Assembly (NCBI GenBank): GCA_035946615.1
Contig: DASYZB010000113.1
Span: 1-42,389 of the forward strand
Length of the DNA stretch: 42,389 bases
From: Verrucomicrobiia bacterium
GTDB lineage: Bacteria; Verrucomicrobiota; Verrucomicrobiia; Limisphaerales; UBA8199
Direction of reading: 5' to 3'
Both the position numbers and the translations under genes were made by a program. Positions 34,301-42,308 of this stretch are shown piece after piece (the stretch's first letter is position 1; each line of letters starts with the position of its first letter). Below the pieces are notes generated by a model. The model made no database searches. It worked only from the letters and a program-made list of their open reading frames with translations, and was not told where the DNA came from.

Positions 34301-37300
34301 CATCGGCTCGCCGCTGATAAACGGACCACTCGATGCCGCCGTCGCCGCCGCCATTGTAGTAAAGGAGCCGGAATGGGTAGGCGCCGGCCGTTGGGATATT
34401 GAACTGGAAGTAGGACCCGCCGGTTTGCGCAAAGGAGTTGGGCCCAGCCATGCCGCGGCCAACGTCGGCTGCGAAGATATAGGTGCCGAGTTTCCCGCCG
34501 GGGGTGCCTTGTGGGACCATGACGCGGAAGCCGTCGTCGGTGTTCACGAACATGATGTAGTTGCCCGGTTGATTGAAGACCAGCCACGACGCATACTCAA
34601 TGGCACTTTCCTCAGTCAAGGTATCGCTCGGGGTGTTGTTGAAGCGGTAGGCGGGCGCAATAGCACCGACGCCGAACCCGGTGAAATCGCCGAGGTCGTA
34701 AGTCCACTCACCCTGGGCACCGTTCCCGCTGGAATAGCGGAAATCGACGAGGTTGTTCCAGGTGAAGTAGCCGGTGCCGCCGGTGCCTGTTTGGTCAGCG
34801 ACGTTGAAGCCGTGTTCGCCGAGCAGTTCGGCTTCGGTGAAGCCGCTATGACCCTGGCCGGCTTCCATCGGGGTTTGATAGGAGCGGACGCGGAATCCAG
34901 GTTTGGAGGAATCCACCGCGCTGGCGCTGACGCCGGCGGAGGCTGGGATGCTGATGATGGCGGTGCTGTTGGTCGAATCGGCCGAGGCCACCCCTAAGAC
35001 TCCACCCAGGACGTTGAACGTCCATGTGTAGGTATAATTGGTGCCAAGATTATCCGCGAAGGTCAGCAGGTTGGTATGGCTGCCGCTGGACCAAAAACCG
35101 GTCAGGGTCTGGGCGACATGGAACCCGTTGCCTGTGGCCGTAGTGGTCACCGTCTGGGGCGCGCCATCGACGCTCAAGGCAATGGTGCTTTGGTTGACGG
35201 TCTTGCTCCCCGTGCCGTTGGCCAGATCGACCGTGACGGGCTGATAATAGACAACGTCAAAATCGCCCCGAACCGGGTCGGCCTTGGTGATGTAAGGTCC
35301 GACATCCACGGTGCCATTCAAGGCGCGGAAGGTCTTAAGGACGATGCCGCCGGATTGGTTTACGGTATTGTTATCATTGACAAGGAACGTATCGATTCCA
35401 GGCGACCCGACAGGAGGGGTGATGGTGTACCATTCCAAGGCGGCTCCGCCACCACCGTTTTCATAGACGAGGCGGATAGGATAGACACCGGCTTGATCGA
35501 TGATGACCTGGTGGATATCGGCGCCAACAAGAGGGGGCGACGAAGCAGTAGGCACACGCGCCCCGCTACTGGTCCAGAGCACTTGGCCCATGCGGTCCTG
35601 AGGGTTTTGCGAGACGCTGAGTTGGAAGTTGTCATCGGTGCCGACGACCATGTTATAGACGCCGCTGGTCGGGAAATAGATGTAGCCGAAGAATTCCAGG
35701 GCCGAGTTGTCATAAATATCATAGCGGGCCGCGCCATACTGGGTATCCTGGGGGTAATTTGCGCCAATACCAAAGCTGGTTAAATCGGCGTCATTGGCGA
35801 AGAAGGTGGCGCTGACGGCGCGTCCGGAGGGATTATAGAAGCCCAACGGACCACTCCAGACATCAAAGCCATTTTCCTGGCTGACAGTGCCGGCGCCCAC
35901 GGCATTCGTGCCGTGATAACCCATTACCTGTTCATCCGCCCACCAAATCGCGTTCGGATCAGCCTCACGGCTCTGGTACGGGCTGACATAAAAGCCGGGT
36001 TTGGTCTGGTCCACGGCGCTCAGCGGGAGGACGTAATTGGTCGGGAAAGCGGCATAATTGGGAACCGCGAAGAGGCCTTCGGCGGTCTGAGTGACGCTAA
36101 AGCTATCGACAAAGGTGACGGAAACCGTGTGAACCGAGCCGGGTGCAAATCGGGCGGCCTGGGAATAGGCGCCGGTGGTGATGGGGGCGCTGTAGGTGGT
36201 GGGGGTCTGGGCGGTGACATCAGTGCCATCCAGTAGAACGCTTGATACGCTGGTGACCGTGGAGGCGCCGTTATCCGAGAGATGGAATGTGAAGCTGGTC
36301 AGGCCGCCTTGGACATCGACCAGGTAAGCGTTGGTGCTGACGGTGGTATCGACAACGAGGTTATCGATATGGACGTTTTGGTTGTTGCCGCCGCAACGGC
36401 CAGCCAGGACCAGGCGCCCGACGGTGGGCGAAAAGACTGCGAGGTTTGTGTTCACAACGGTAACACCCTTCCAGCTCACGGTGAGGTTGTTGGTCACGAT
36501 GGTGGCCACGGAGCTGATATTGGTGAGGCGCACCATCAGGTGCTGCCAAAAGAGATTGGTAAACGAGCCGGAGGACTCGCTATTGCCGTAGGTTGCAGTG
36601 CACGTGAGGAAATTGGCGGTGACCAATGCATTGGTGCCGGTCTGTTCGCTCAGCCCCTTGGCGTCATTGCTCAGTCCAGTTTGAGGGGAGGGGATGCAGT
36701 CCTTCTCATTACGGTTATTCTGCAGGTTGAGTTGGACGAGGGTGTGGTCATCGACGCGCACCGCAATGCCTTCGCGGTCGTTGCTGCCGCCGGTGTTATT
36801 GATGGGCTGTGTGTCGGGCAACCAATTGCCTTGCCAGGCATCGAATACCACCGCCACGCCCGTCTTGGTGCCGTTCTCAACGTCGGTGCTGCCGAGGGGA
36901 TTCTGCGCGTTCGCGATGCTGCCGTCGCCGCCCGCGAACCCGCCCACAATGCCGTTGGTGGCGTTTTGCAGGGCAATGTCACCGTTTCTGGCGAAGCTGA
37001 TGCTGAAGCCGTCGGCGGGCCGGCCATTGGCGGCATTGGGATTGCCCACGCGCATGTCCATGTCGATTTGAAACGCCTTGACCGGCAACCCGCTGTCCAC
37101 GTCTGGAAAGACAAAGACCAGGTTGTTATTGCCGTTGGTGGCGTCGCAGAGCGACAGGTAACCGCCGGTCTTGGGGTTGCCGTTGATGCCGACACCCGCG
37201 CCGCTGGACCAGATTTGTTCTCCGGTGGCGCTATAGTAATTGTGGGTGCCGAGAATGAGGGCCTGGCTGAGGGCCGGGTCCGACCCGGGGTCGTTGTCGA

Positions 37301-37388
37301 AGTTAAAAACCTGGTGACCGGCGAAGACCGTGCCCGAGCAGGCGGCGCCCAGAAGGGCGGCGCCGATGAGTTTGACTGTTCTTTTCAT
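31347..37388 (-). CDS. Giant secreted protein with lectin-like, four PA14-like and one inserted PA domain
   Basis: A 2013-residue exported protein. Signal peptide 1-23 (cleavage after VFA). Residues about 24-350 look like an L-type lectin/ConA-like domain (ADGFSISFARNGDIAL). Then four modules of about 355-370 residues start near 458, 828, 1183 and 1549 with KPGF-V--YQ (for example KPGFRVRSYQT). Each has a PA14-like sandwich marked by TDDNF/TDDGF/SDDGF (about 579, 951, 1296, 1701) and YP-RL-Y-NGGGG. Ig-like segments join the modules. In the fourth, a protease-associated (PA) domain (about 1739-1863; GKIALMYRSANCGALQQVQ) is inserted between these strands. The C-terminus (about 1955-2013) is a TDLS-type beta domain with no PEP-CTERM signal. 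Probably a glycan-binding surface or matrix protein; ligand unknown. Confidence 0.85.
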   Translation of the reverse strand: MKRTVKLIGAALLGAACSGTVFAGHQVFNFDNDPGSDPALSQALILGTHNYYSATGEQIWSSGAGVGINGNPKTGGYLSLCDATNGNNNLVFVFPDVDSGLPVKAFQIDMDMRVGNPNAANGRPADGFSISFARNGDIALQNATNGIVGGFAGGDGSIANAQNPLGSTDVENGTKTGVAVVFDAWQGNWLPDTQPINNTGGSNDREGIAVRVDDHTLVQLNLQNNRNEKDCIPSPQTGLSNDAKGLSEQTGTNALVTANFLTCTATYGNSESSGSFTNLFWQHLMVRLTNISSVATIVTNNLTVSWKGVTVVNTNLAVFSPTVGRLVLAGRCGGNNQNVHIDNLVVDTTVSTNAYLVDVQGGLTSFTFHLSDNGASTVTSVSSVLLDGTDVTAQTPTTYSAPITTGAYSQAARFAPGSVHTVSVTFVDSFSVTQTAEGLFAVPNYAAFPTNYVLPLSAVDQTKPGFYVSPYQSREADPNAIWWADEQVMGYHGTNAVGAGTVSQENGFDVWSGPLGFYNPSGRAVSATFFANDADLTSFGIGANYPQDTQYGAARYDIYDNSALEFFGYIYFPTSGVYNMVVGTDDNFQLSVSQNPQDRMGQVLWTSSGARVPTASSPPLVGADIHQVIIDQAGVYPIRLVYENGGGGAALEWYTITPPVGSPGIDTFLVNDNNTVNQSGGIVLKTFRALNGTVDVGPYITKADPVRGDFDVVYYQPVTVDLANGTGSKTVNQSTIALSVDGAPQTVTTTATGNGFHVAQTLTGFWSSGSHTNLLTFADNLGTNYTYTWTFNVLGGVLGVASADSTNSTAIISIPASAGVSASAVDSSKPGFRVRSYQTPMEAGQGHSGFTEAELLGEHGFNVADQTGTGGTGYFTWNNLVDFRYSSGNGAQGEWTYDLGDFTGFGVGAIAPAYRFNNTPSDTLTEESAIEYASWLVFNQPGNYIMFVNTDDGFRVMVPQGTPGGKLGTYIFAADVGRGMAGPNSFAQTGGSYFQFNIPTAGAYPFRLLYYNGGGDGGIEWSVYQRRADGSVLKMAVNDPNKADGVKAYQALTTGEPTAPYVQRLDPVYNEPDVNFWEPTVVDLADGATGKTVDATSIQLTSDGLAQTITTSHPSAGVTRVAQQLTEGFFWSNGAHTNVLTYKDTLGNSYTNIWPFTAVGPGLSIVQVPASQRVDPSLVDQTQPGFRVKSYQTTATNSGPNIAFAEAQFLGMWGPNIADQSFTNGPGFFVWPYQMDFVENVGANGSNGEYRYNWGMNTNFGFQLQGGGNAVNYNTMIFAGWMNFPKAGLYGMTVNSDDGFKVTTPLGGNPFSEAGIILGFADGGRGNTTGGAANPFRGSVTPFVFNIPQAGAYPIRLLWYNGTGGLSVEWTLIQPMSDGSVERVIVGDPNVPDAVKVYQTLQTVPPEVLAVTASIGSGNPPTNGLNNAQSGQPGLTLGGTGTTQTVPNSQDVWVFLQDGNTTTINPTSAILSFNGATQPITVTNGNGITALLRSATNGYWPSGSYGPLMVYYQDNTSAWHTNFVAYMETPFGGATLHVGGVAESKLDTTKPGFKVRTYQVDPAIDDRGVNEGAVTTGGLTIPNRVPISEQLLAGIWGPNQANLGPATYPGPVTNAGAIDNGYFDLTGGGPSNGVVNLNAQYPANAGDFQASGGFPDQPMPGLPGLGPTTQNNDRSNSVALEILAYVDFPTNGTYTLGVSSDDGFRLLQGWDTPTNNGALLVNSPSGVAGFKAAAMNSCEQPVSSQPVTNFITGDLVMPDGIGFGSVSNGEGCVLFNPSQLVGKIALMYRSANCGALQQVQNAALAGAQAVVLIQKHRPTTDGLLAEELGVSPMQPIPMVMIEETDGNALVAAMQTNTVNVTITPSYDMLNPTDDRVLGQTSAGKGNSDCNFQVTVTNAPQAYPLRLVYWNGGGGVNVEFYSLTGTNGTRKLVNDLSNPSSGLGLAAYYSLVSTTPQLSIRSDGVNLTITYTGTLQTTTDLSTKPVVWTPDSSPSPVVIPISSTTGNLFFRSVQ

Positions 37389-37458
37389 GGGGGAGTTGAG
37401 TTCTGTGTTTCTAGTTTAAAAGTTAAAGAGGAGTAATAAAAGATTTGACCCAAGTATG

Positions 37459-37481
37459 TAAAAAATCAGCCCGCATTCGGG
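37459..37481 (-). terminator. Probable terminator of the PEP-CTERM gene
   Basis: On the minus strand the stem CCCG/CGGG with a 4-base loop is followed by CTGATTTTTTA, 13 bp after the PEP-CTERM gene stop. The stem is short but the T-run is strong. Confidence 0.5.
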
Positions 37482-37493
37482 AACGTTCGTGAT

Positions 37494-38582
37494 TCAGGAT
37501 TTGCGCCGGCGCGACGTGATGGCCAGGGTCAAGCCGAAGCCGCCGACGATGCAAAAGGCCAAAGTGGAGGGTTCAGGAACGGGGGTAATAAAGCCGGTGG
37601 CGGGGTCTATCGACGCCTGGGTGTCACCTGTAATATTAAAATAGATTTGTGAAAGCTGGCCAGCGGTCAGAGCCGAACCGCTGCTGCCGAACCGCAAGGT
37701 ATCGCCGCTGGTCCAGCCGTCGATGGTTAGGACAGCGCCGCTAGCCCAATTGATCGAGTGGCTGTCGGAAAAGGTGAGAGAATTGGTGCCGGTTGGTGAC
37801 AGGTCCAACGTCGCGTTGCCTTGAAGATTTAAGGTGCCGAAAGACTGATTATAGTCGCCGGTGTTGACGGTGCCGCCGTTCAAGAGGAGCTGGCCCGTGC
37901 CGAAGGCATTGACTTTGCCGGCTTGGATTGTCCCGGCGTTGACAGTAGTGGTGCCGGTATACGCATTGGCGTGCGTGCCGCCCAGGGTCAATGTGCCGAT
38001 GCCGTTCTTGATTAAGCTCCCATTGGCGATATCGCCACGGCCAGTCCCTGTCCCAATAGTTGTATTAAAGCCGCCATCAATCGTTAGAGTACCGCCCTGG
38101 AGGTTGACGGTGGCCAAACCGGCATTATACGAACCACTGAACACCAGCGCGCCCGAGGCAGCATTCCAGGTTTGCGATGCACTGGAACCGGTGCCACCGC
38201 TTGAGCTGTACAATAATATAGGGGCGTTGATGGTTTGGGTGGCGGTTTCGTCGTTCTGGATTCCGTTAGGGGTGCCGCCCGCGCGCAGGTTGAGTTGCTG
38301 GCTTCCACTGCTAAAGATGGTGAAGCCGGTGCCGCCGGTGTAAGCCCCAAAAGTGAGGCCTTGGGCCTGCCCAGGAAATGAGCCACCAAGATCGACACTG
38401 GTGATAATGGTTGAGCTGTCCTGGAAAGCCACCGGCGTGGTTGCCGCAGGAACAACACCTGTGCTCCAGTTTCCCGAGGTCTGCCAAGCCGAAGTTATAG
38501 TGCTAATCCAAGTATCTGCGCCAAGGGCTGGTAAACTGAGAGCTGCAAGTAATGCGGGGGTTAGTAGGAGGGTTTTTCTCAT
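37494..38582 (-). CDS. PEP-CTERM autotransporter-associated beta-strand protein
   Basis: A 362-residue exported protein. Signal peptide 1-22 (MRKTLLLTPALLAALSLPALG). The middle is Gly/Thr/Asn-rich with repeated strands, such as LTLGGTHANAYTGTTTVNAGTIQAG-type, which is the autotransporter-associated beta-strand repeat. The C-terminus is a PEP-CTERM sorting tag: PVPEPSTLAF, a hydrophobic segment (FCIVGGFGLTLAI), then SRRRKS. This tag is recognised by exosortase, implying an EPS-linked export system elsewhere in the genome. It lies 105 bp before the giant gene, on the same strand, with its own promoter and terminator. Confidence 0.9.
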   Translation of the reverse strand: MRKTLLLTPALLAALSLPALGADTWISTITSAWQTSGNWSTGVVPAATTPVAFQDSSTIITSVDLGGSFPGQAQGLTFGAYTGGTGFTIFSSGSQQLNLRAGGTPNGIQNDETATQTINAPILLYSSSGGTGSSASQTWNAASGALVFSGSYNAGLATVNLQGGTLTIDGGFNTTIGTGTGRGDIANGSLIKNGIGTLTLGGTHANAYTGTTTVNAGTIQAGKVNAFGTGQLLLNGGTVNTGDYNQSFGTLNLQGNATLDLSPTGTNSLTFSDSHSINWASGAVLTIDGWTSGDTLRFGSSGSALTAGQLSQIYFNITGDTQASIDPATGFITPVPEPSTLAFCIVGGFGLTLAITSRRRKS

Positions 38583-38617
38583 AGGTGCAAATCATTGTGG
38601 TTTTTTGCTAGGGTGCT

Positions 38618-38646
38618 TTTTAATCAATATCGCAGTCCATTGTCAA
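38618..38646 (-). promoter_or_regulatory. Promoter of the PEP-CTERM gene
   Basis: On the minus strand, TTGACA (38641-38646) is a perfect -35; TTAAAA (38618-38623) lies 17 bp downstream as a moderate -10. The surrounding 38600-38720 is AT-rich, unlike the rest of the gap. The RNA start near 38611 would give a leader of about 29 bases. Confidence 0.6.
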
Positions 38647-38761
38647 CACAAATAAGAAACTTTTTTAATATTTTTTTTCGCGGAATTCTTTGGGTCGTTT
38701 TTCTATTTTTGACCGCGAATAGGCGCGGGAGGGAGCGGGTTTCAGATTTCGGATTTCATGG

Positions 38762-38809
38762 CCTAAAGCGGCAGAGGACTGCCGCAGTCCAAAACGCTGA
38801 CGCGCCGAC
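38762..38809 (+). repeat. REP-like palindrome, copy A
   Basis: A 48-bp unit starting CCTAAAGCGGCAGAGG. It carries two overlapping hairpins: GCGGCAG-AGGA-CTGCCGC and GGACTGC-C-GCAGTCC. It matches copy C (38953-39000) at 47 of 48 bases. Confidence 0.8.
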
Positions 38810-38844
38810 GCAAAGCCGGGGACCTCAGTCCGCGCGAAGCGTCG

Positions 38845-38872
38845 TGGACTGCGCCAGTCCTCTGGCGCTTTT
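38845..38872 (-). repeat. REP-like palindrome, copy B, inverted
   Basis: The reverse complement of this stretch reads AAGCGCCAGAGGACTGG then CGCAGTCCA, the same unit in opposite orientation. The first hairpin keeps pairing through changes on both arms: GCGCCAG-AGGA-CTGGCGC, where copies A and C have GCGGCAG and CTGCCGC. This is compensatory. Confidence 0.75.
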
Positions 38873-38952
38873 GGGACTAACCTTGGGCGAGAGGTTCCCC
38901 GCGCGGTTCAACTGGTATTTGAGCGGCGGGGATAGTGGGATGAGGAGGACAT

Positions 38953-39000
38953 CCTAAAGCGGCAGAGGACTGCCGCAGTCCAAAACGCTGGCGCGCCGAC
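38953..39000 (+). repeat. REP-like palindrome, copy C
   Basis: The 48-bp unit again, 23 bp beyond the transposase stop. It differs from copy A at one base outside the hairpins. The stretch 38874-38952 between copies has no gene. Confidence 0.8.
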
Positions 39001-39023
39001 CTAGCCGGGGGGTGGTTGCGGCC

Positions 39024-39593
39024 TTACCAGTCAGGGGCTACATCAAAATCGTCATCGACATGGACCTGGTTAATCTTGAAGCGATAGATGGATTTCACGA
39101 TGGCGGACGAGGCAGACCGTTCGAACCAGGCTGCAGAACACCAGGGATATTGATTAGCCACCGGCACCAAGCCGTGTCTGACTGGATTTTGGTGAACATA
39201 ATTGAGCCGAGCCAGATAGCTTCTTTGATAAGTCAACCGGGTCTCGCGGAAATTAAACCAGACCTGCCGTCCAGATGTCCGATCTAGCTTATTCAGCCAG
39301 CCGGAGGTTTTTGTGCGCAACATGCTGAGCATGTCCCGCAGGTTTGAGGCGTCAGGCGCTTTGGGAGGCGAGTGGCCAACAAAGTGATAATGGTTGGAGA
39401 ACACGGCCCAGGCCTCGAGTTCCCAACCAAAGTCCCGCATAACTTTCAGAAGCCCGCGATGAAGGACGCGAAGACGGTCACGCCCTTTGAAATGATGCTC
39501 CTTCAGATAGGTGCTGGCCGTGACAAAGTAGGTGCCGCGCGTGCTGAGTTGGCGCAGAGGCGAATGAGGCCAAGGTGGCCGGCTCTCAAACAT
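39024..39593 (-). CDS. REP-associated tyrosine transposase (RAYT)
   Basis: A 189-residue Y1 transposase of the IS200/RAYT type. It keeps the metal-binding pair in AWAVFSNHYHFVGH (H68, H70) and the likely catalytic tyrosine Y132 in RLNYVHQNPVRHGLV, with the following YPWCSA as in the family. RAYTs are single-copy relatives of IS200 that do not move themselves widely but are thought to spread REP palindromes. Copies of the palindromes flank the gene on both sides (A-C on one side, D on the other), which is the hallmark of this system. The gene looks intact. Neighbours are unrelated to it. Confidence 0.88.
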   Translation of the reverse strand: MFESRPPWPHSPLRQLSTRGTYFVTASTYLKEHHFKGRDRLRVLHRGLLKVMRDFGWELEAWAVFSNHYHFVGHSPPKAPDASNLRDMLSMLRTKTSGWLNKLDRTSGRQVWFNFRETRLTYQRSYLARLNYVHQNPVRHGLVPVANQYPWCSAAWFERSASSAIVKSIYRFKINQVHVDDDFDVAPDW

Positions 39594-39729
39594 GAGCGCA
39601 CAATGTCAGGATTGAGTGTCCTTGGCCAGAAAGAAATGTCATTTCTCTTTGGATGACCTTTCATTCTGAGCATGCCGAGGCGGTTTTATGCTTCTGGACG
39701 TGGAGGGGAAGCCCAACGCAAGACACCGC

Positions 39730-39775
39730 CCTAAAGCGCCAGAGACTGCTGCAGTCCATGACGCTGCGCGCGGAC
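39730..39775 (+). repeat. REP-like palindrome, copy D (diverged)
   Basis: Starts CCTAAAGCGCCAGAG and keeps the second hairpin as GACTGC-TGCAGTC-like pairing, but the first hairpin is broken (GCGCCAG versus CTGCTGC). It lies directly before the YfhO-type gene stop (39778) and about 140 bp beyond the transposase start. Confidence 0.65.
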
Positions 39776-39777
39776 GG

Positions 39778-42222
39778 TTACGAGAAGGCGCGCCGCGCAA
39801 AGAGCGCAAACAGCGCAAGCAGGGCCGCCCCGAACAATGCCAGCCCCCATCTGAAACTCGCTGGCTCATAGCAGAACTCAAGCTTGCTCTCACCTGCCGG
39901 CGCTATTACGCCGCGCAACGCATGGTCCACGCGCAGCACTCGAACCGGTTTTCCATCCAGATAAGCGCGCCAGCCCTTGTCCCAGTTGTCCCCCAAAACA
40001 GCCAGGCCCGCAGTGTTCATCCGCAACCGGATGTCAATGCGCGTTGGGGTCTCGCTGGTGATCTCGCCCGTGCCTCTGCACTGCTCCGGCACAGCCGCCG
40101 GGGTCTCGACGCAGCCAACGGCACGCGGATCGAATCCGGGCAAATTCAGCCTCTCGAGGCGCGTGCTGGAATCGGTCACCACTTCGACCCGCTGCGGCAC
40201 AAAGACCCGGGGCATAACAGCCGGGTTGATCGCCACCCAATAGTCCGGGCTCTGGTAAACCGCGCGCGTGCCTGGAGGGGGGTTGCCCCGGAACACGACG
40301 TAACGGACACCGAGCAAATCGAGCACCGGCGGGAGCTGGGCCAGGCCGTTGGTCGCGACGTTCACGCGCGGTGACAGCCATTGGGTCATCGCATAGGGAT
40401 AGCCGCCAAACCAACCATCCGAGGCCAGCCGTTCGAGTTCGACCATGCGTTTGGGGTCCACCCCGTCATATCCGCGGATGTCGTTCAGCCCGGTTGCAGA
40501 GGCCAGCGATGCCGGCAGACAACGGTAACCGATGACACGCCCGGGCGCCGAGTCCGCTATGGCCGACAACGCCGGAATGCGCGGGTAATAAAGCGACGGC
40601 TCGCACTGCACCACACGGTCGTGTCCGAACCAAGCCAGGTCGGCGAGCATCCCCGCCGCCAGGCAAGCCAGCACCACGCCGCTCGACCTTGGACGCCATC
40701 GCAGCATCACCCACAGCGCCAGACCGGCGCCGGACAAACCCGCTGCAACCGCATGGTGAGTGACAAACCAATCCTGCGCCCGGCGGGCGCCGTCGAGGTC
40801 ATGAACCACACCGACAGCGAGGCTTTGCCGCACCGATTGCTCGAGCCCGCTTGATACCGCCGCCGGAAGATGCAGGGCGCGATAGGCGCACCAGGCATAC
40901 AGCCCCGCTGCAAACTCCTGTGTAAGGTTCTCAAGGCCCAGCGCCGCCAGCGACAGCACACCGAAAGCCGTGGCGAAGACCAGCCGGTTATGCGACATCA
41001 TCCGCAACCCAGGCAGGCGCAGCACGCTGACCACTCCCGGTATATCCATCGACCACGCCAAGCCCAAGAGCGACAGCAGCACCCAAAAGCCGTTGCCGCG
41101 CCTGCCCCGGCCAGCCAACCCCAGCGGCGCTGCCACCAGCAACGCCAGGACGCCGCTGTACCCGGCCACCGGGGTCTCGGACTCGGCCAGTTCGCCTACC
41201 CGGATGCTCGGGCTGGTCGAGGCCCCGTATATCTGCGGCAACGCCAACTCCGGCAACGACCTTAGACCCAGGGGCGGGCGGTCTTCTTCCCCCGCGTTGC
41301 GCCGTTCCATCCGCATCCCGCTCCGCGCATACTCGACGGCCGGCAAAATATACGGCCCGGCAAGCAGCAGGCCCACACCGAACCCCGCGCCCAAAACTCC
41401 GGCTCGGCGCCAAGCCGCGCGCGTCAGCCCGCCGCGGCTCTGCCACAAAACCCAGAGACCGTAAAGGCCGCCCACCAGCAACACCTGCCCGGCTACATCC
41501 AAATGCCCGCTCACCAGGGTCAGGCAGGTCACCACGCTCAGCCATACCACATCCATCGGCGCCTTTCCCTGCATCGCTCTGTCAATCGCCACAAACAGCC
41601 ACGGCAGCCACACGACCGATAAAGCCGTGGGATAGCCTTGCCACAATACGAAAAATGCCGTCAGCGGATAACACCACGCCGCCACCGTCCCTGGCCAAAA
41701 GCTCACTCCCAGGACCTTGCGGCAAAAAACATACATCCCCAGGCCCGCCACCAGCGCTTCGAGTAATTGCCCCCAGGCCAAAATCAGCGGCGACCCCGTG
41801 GAGCATTCAAATAACAAAAACGGCGAGAACTTCGGCCAGATGAACGGGGCCCCGCCAAACTGGTATGGGGCCCATTGCGGAATCCGCCCTGAGCGCATCT
41901 CAGAGACCGCAAAACGGCGCGCCGGCTCGAAGAGCTCGACCAAATCTCCCAGCGTCAGGTTCTTGGGCTCGATTGGCCCCGCTTTTGCATCGAGCGGCAA
42001 ATAGCGCCGCGGTTGCCCCAGCAAATCCAGCGGCAGCAATATCCGGCGCCCGGCCAGCGAGGGTCCATACAACATGACCTGCCCAAGAAGCAAGCCGGCT
42101 AACAGCACGATGATGCGGAACGGGGCCGGCGGTTCCGCTCTGCGAACCTGAGGGCTGGGGAGTCCCGGGCGCGCGGCGCGGCGCGCGCCTGTTCCTGAAC
42201 CAGTCTCTTTGCCCAGCCGCAT
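39778..42222 (-). CDS. YfhO-type multi-pass membrane protein
   Basis: An 814-residue membrane protein with about 10-12 hydrophobic segments between residues 35 and 540, and a soluble part from about 560 to 780 before a final membrane segment (near 795-810, GLALFGAALLALFALFA). Family-like blocks are PLDLLGQPRRYLPLD after the first segment, FGGAPFIWPKFSPFLLFE, RLPGLRMMSHNRLVFATAFG, and VLGDNWDKGWRAYLDGKPV near the end, which are typical of YfhO (glycosyltransferase-like, GT-C fold) proteins linked to lipoteichoic or other surface glycans. The sugar and lipid partners are unknown. The N-terminal 30 residues are basic and Gly/Arg-rich. It is divergent from the partial gene at 42309. Confidence 0.8.
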   Translation of the reverse strand: MRLGKETGSGTGARRAARPGLPSPQVRRAEPPAPFRIIVLLAGLLLGQVMLYGPSLAGRRILLPLDLLGQPRRYLPLDAKAGPIEPKNLTLGDLVELFEPARRFAVSEMRSGRIPQWAPYQFGGAPFIWPKFSPFLLFECSTGSPLILAWGQLLEALVAGLGMYVFCRKVLGVSFWPGTVAAWCYPLTAFFVLWQGYPTALSVVWLPWLFVAIDRAMQGKAPMDVVWLSVVTCLTLVSGHLDVAGQVLLVGGLYGLWVLWQSRGGLTRAAWRRAGVLGAGFGVGLLLAGPYILPAVEYARSGMRMERRNAGEEDRPPLGLRSLPELALPQIYGASTSPSIRVGELAESETPVAGYSGVLALLVAAPLGLAGRGRRGNGFWVLLSLLGLAWSMDIPGVVSVLRLPGLRMMSHNRLVFATAFGVLSLAALGLENLTQEFAAGLYAWCAYRALHLPAAVSSGLEQSVRQSLAVGVVHDLDGARRAQDWFVTHHAVAAGLSGAGLALWVMLRWRPRSSGVVLACLAAGMLADLAWFGHDRVVQCEPSLYYPRIPALSAIADSAPGRVIGYRCLPASLASATGLNDIRGYDGVDPKRMVELERLASDGWFGGYPYAMTQWLSPRVNVATNGLAQLPPVLDLLGVRYVVFRGNPPPGTRAVYQSPDYWVAINPAVMPRVFVPQRVEVVTDSSTRLERLNLPGFDPRAVGCVETPAAVPEQCRGTGEITSETPTRIDIRLRMNTAGLAVLGDNWDKGWRAYLDGKPVRVLRVDHALRGVIAPAGESKLEFCYEPASFRWGLALFGAALLALFALFARRAFS

Positions 42223-42308
42223 TGGGACCCATTATATCTGCGCAAAGCGTAGGGACGAGGCAGAAAAAACGTGCGTTTGTTTCTGCCTCATTTTAACTTC
42301 TCTCCACG

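Noticed and set aside
33846-34997. A 383-codon open frame on the plus strand opposite the giant gene.
   Set aside because: It is the mirror of a real gene with strong motifs on the minus strand; its translation is Gly/Val/Ala/Asp-rich without any family pattern. Similar mirror frames occur at 36282-37436.
39601-39660. Small inverted repeat AGAAAT-ATTTCT near the transposase start.
   Set aside because: Only about 6-8 bp, imperfect, and not repeated elsewhere in the window; not enough to call an element end.
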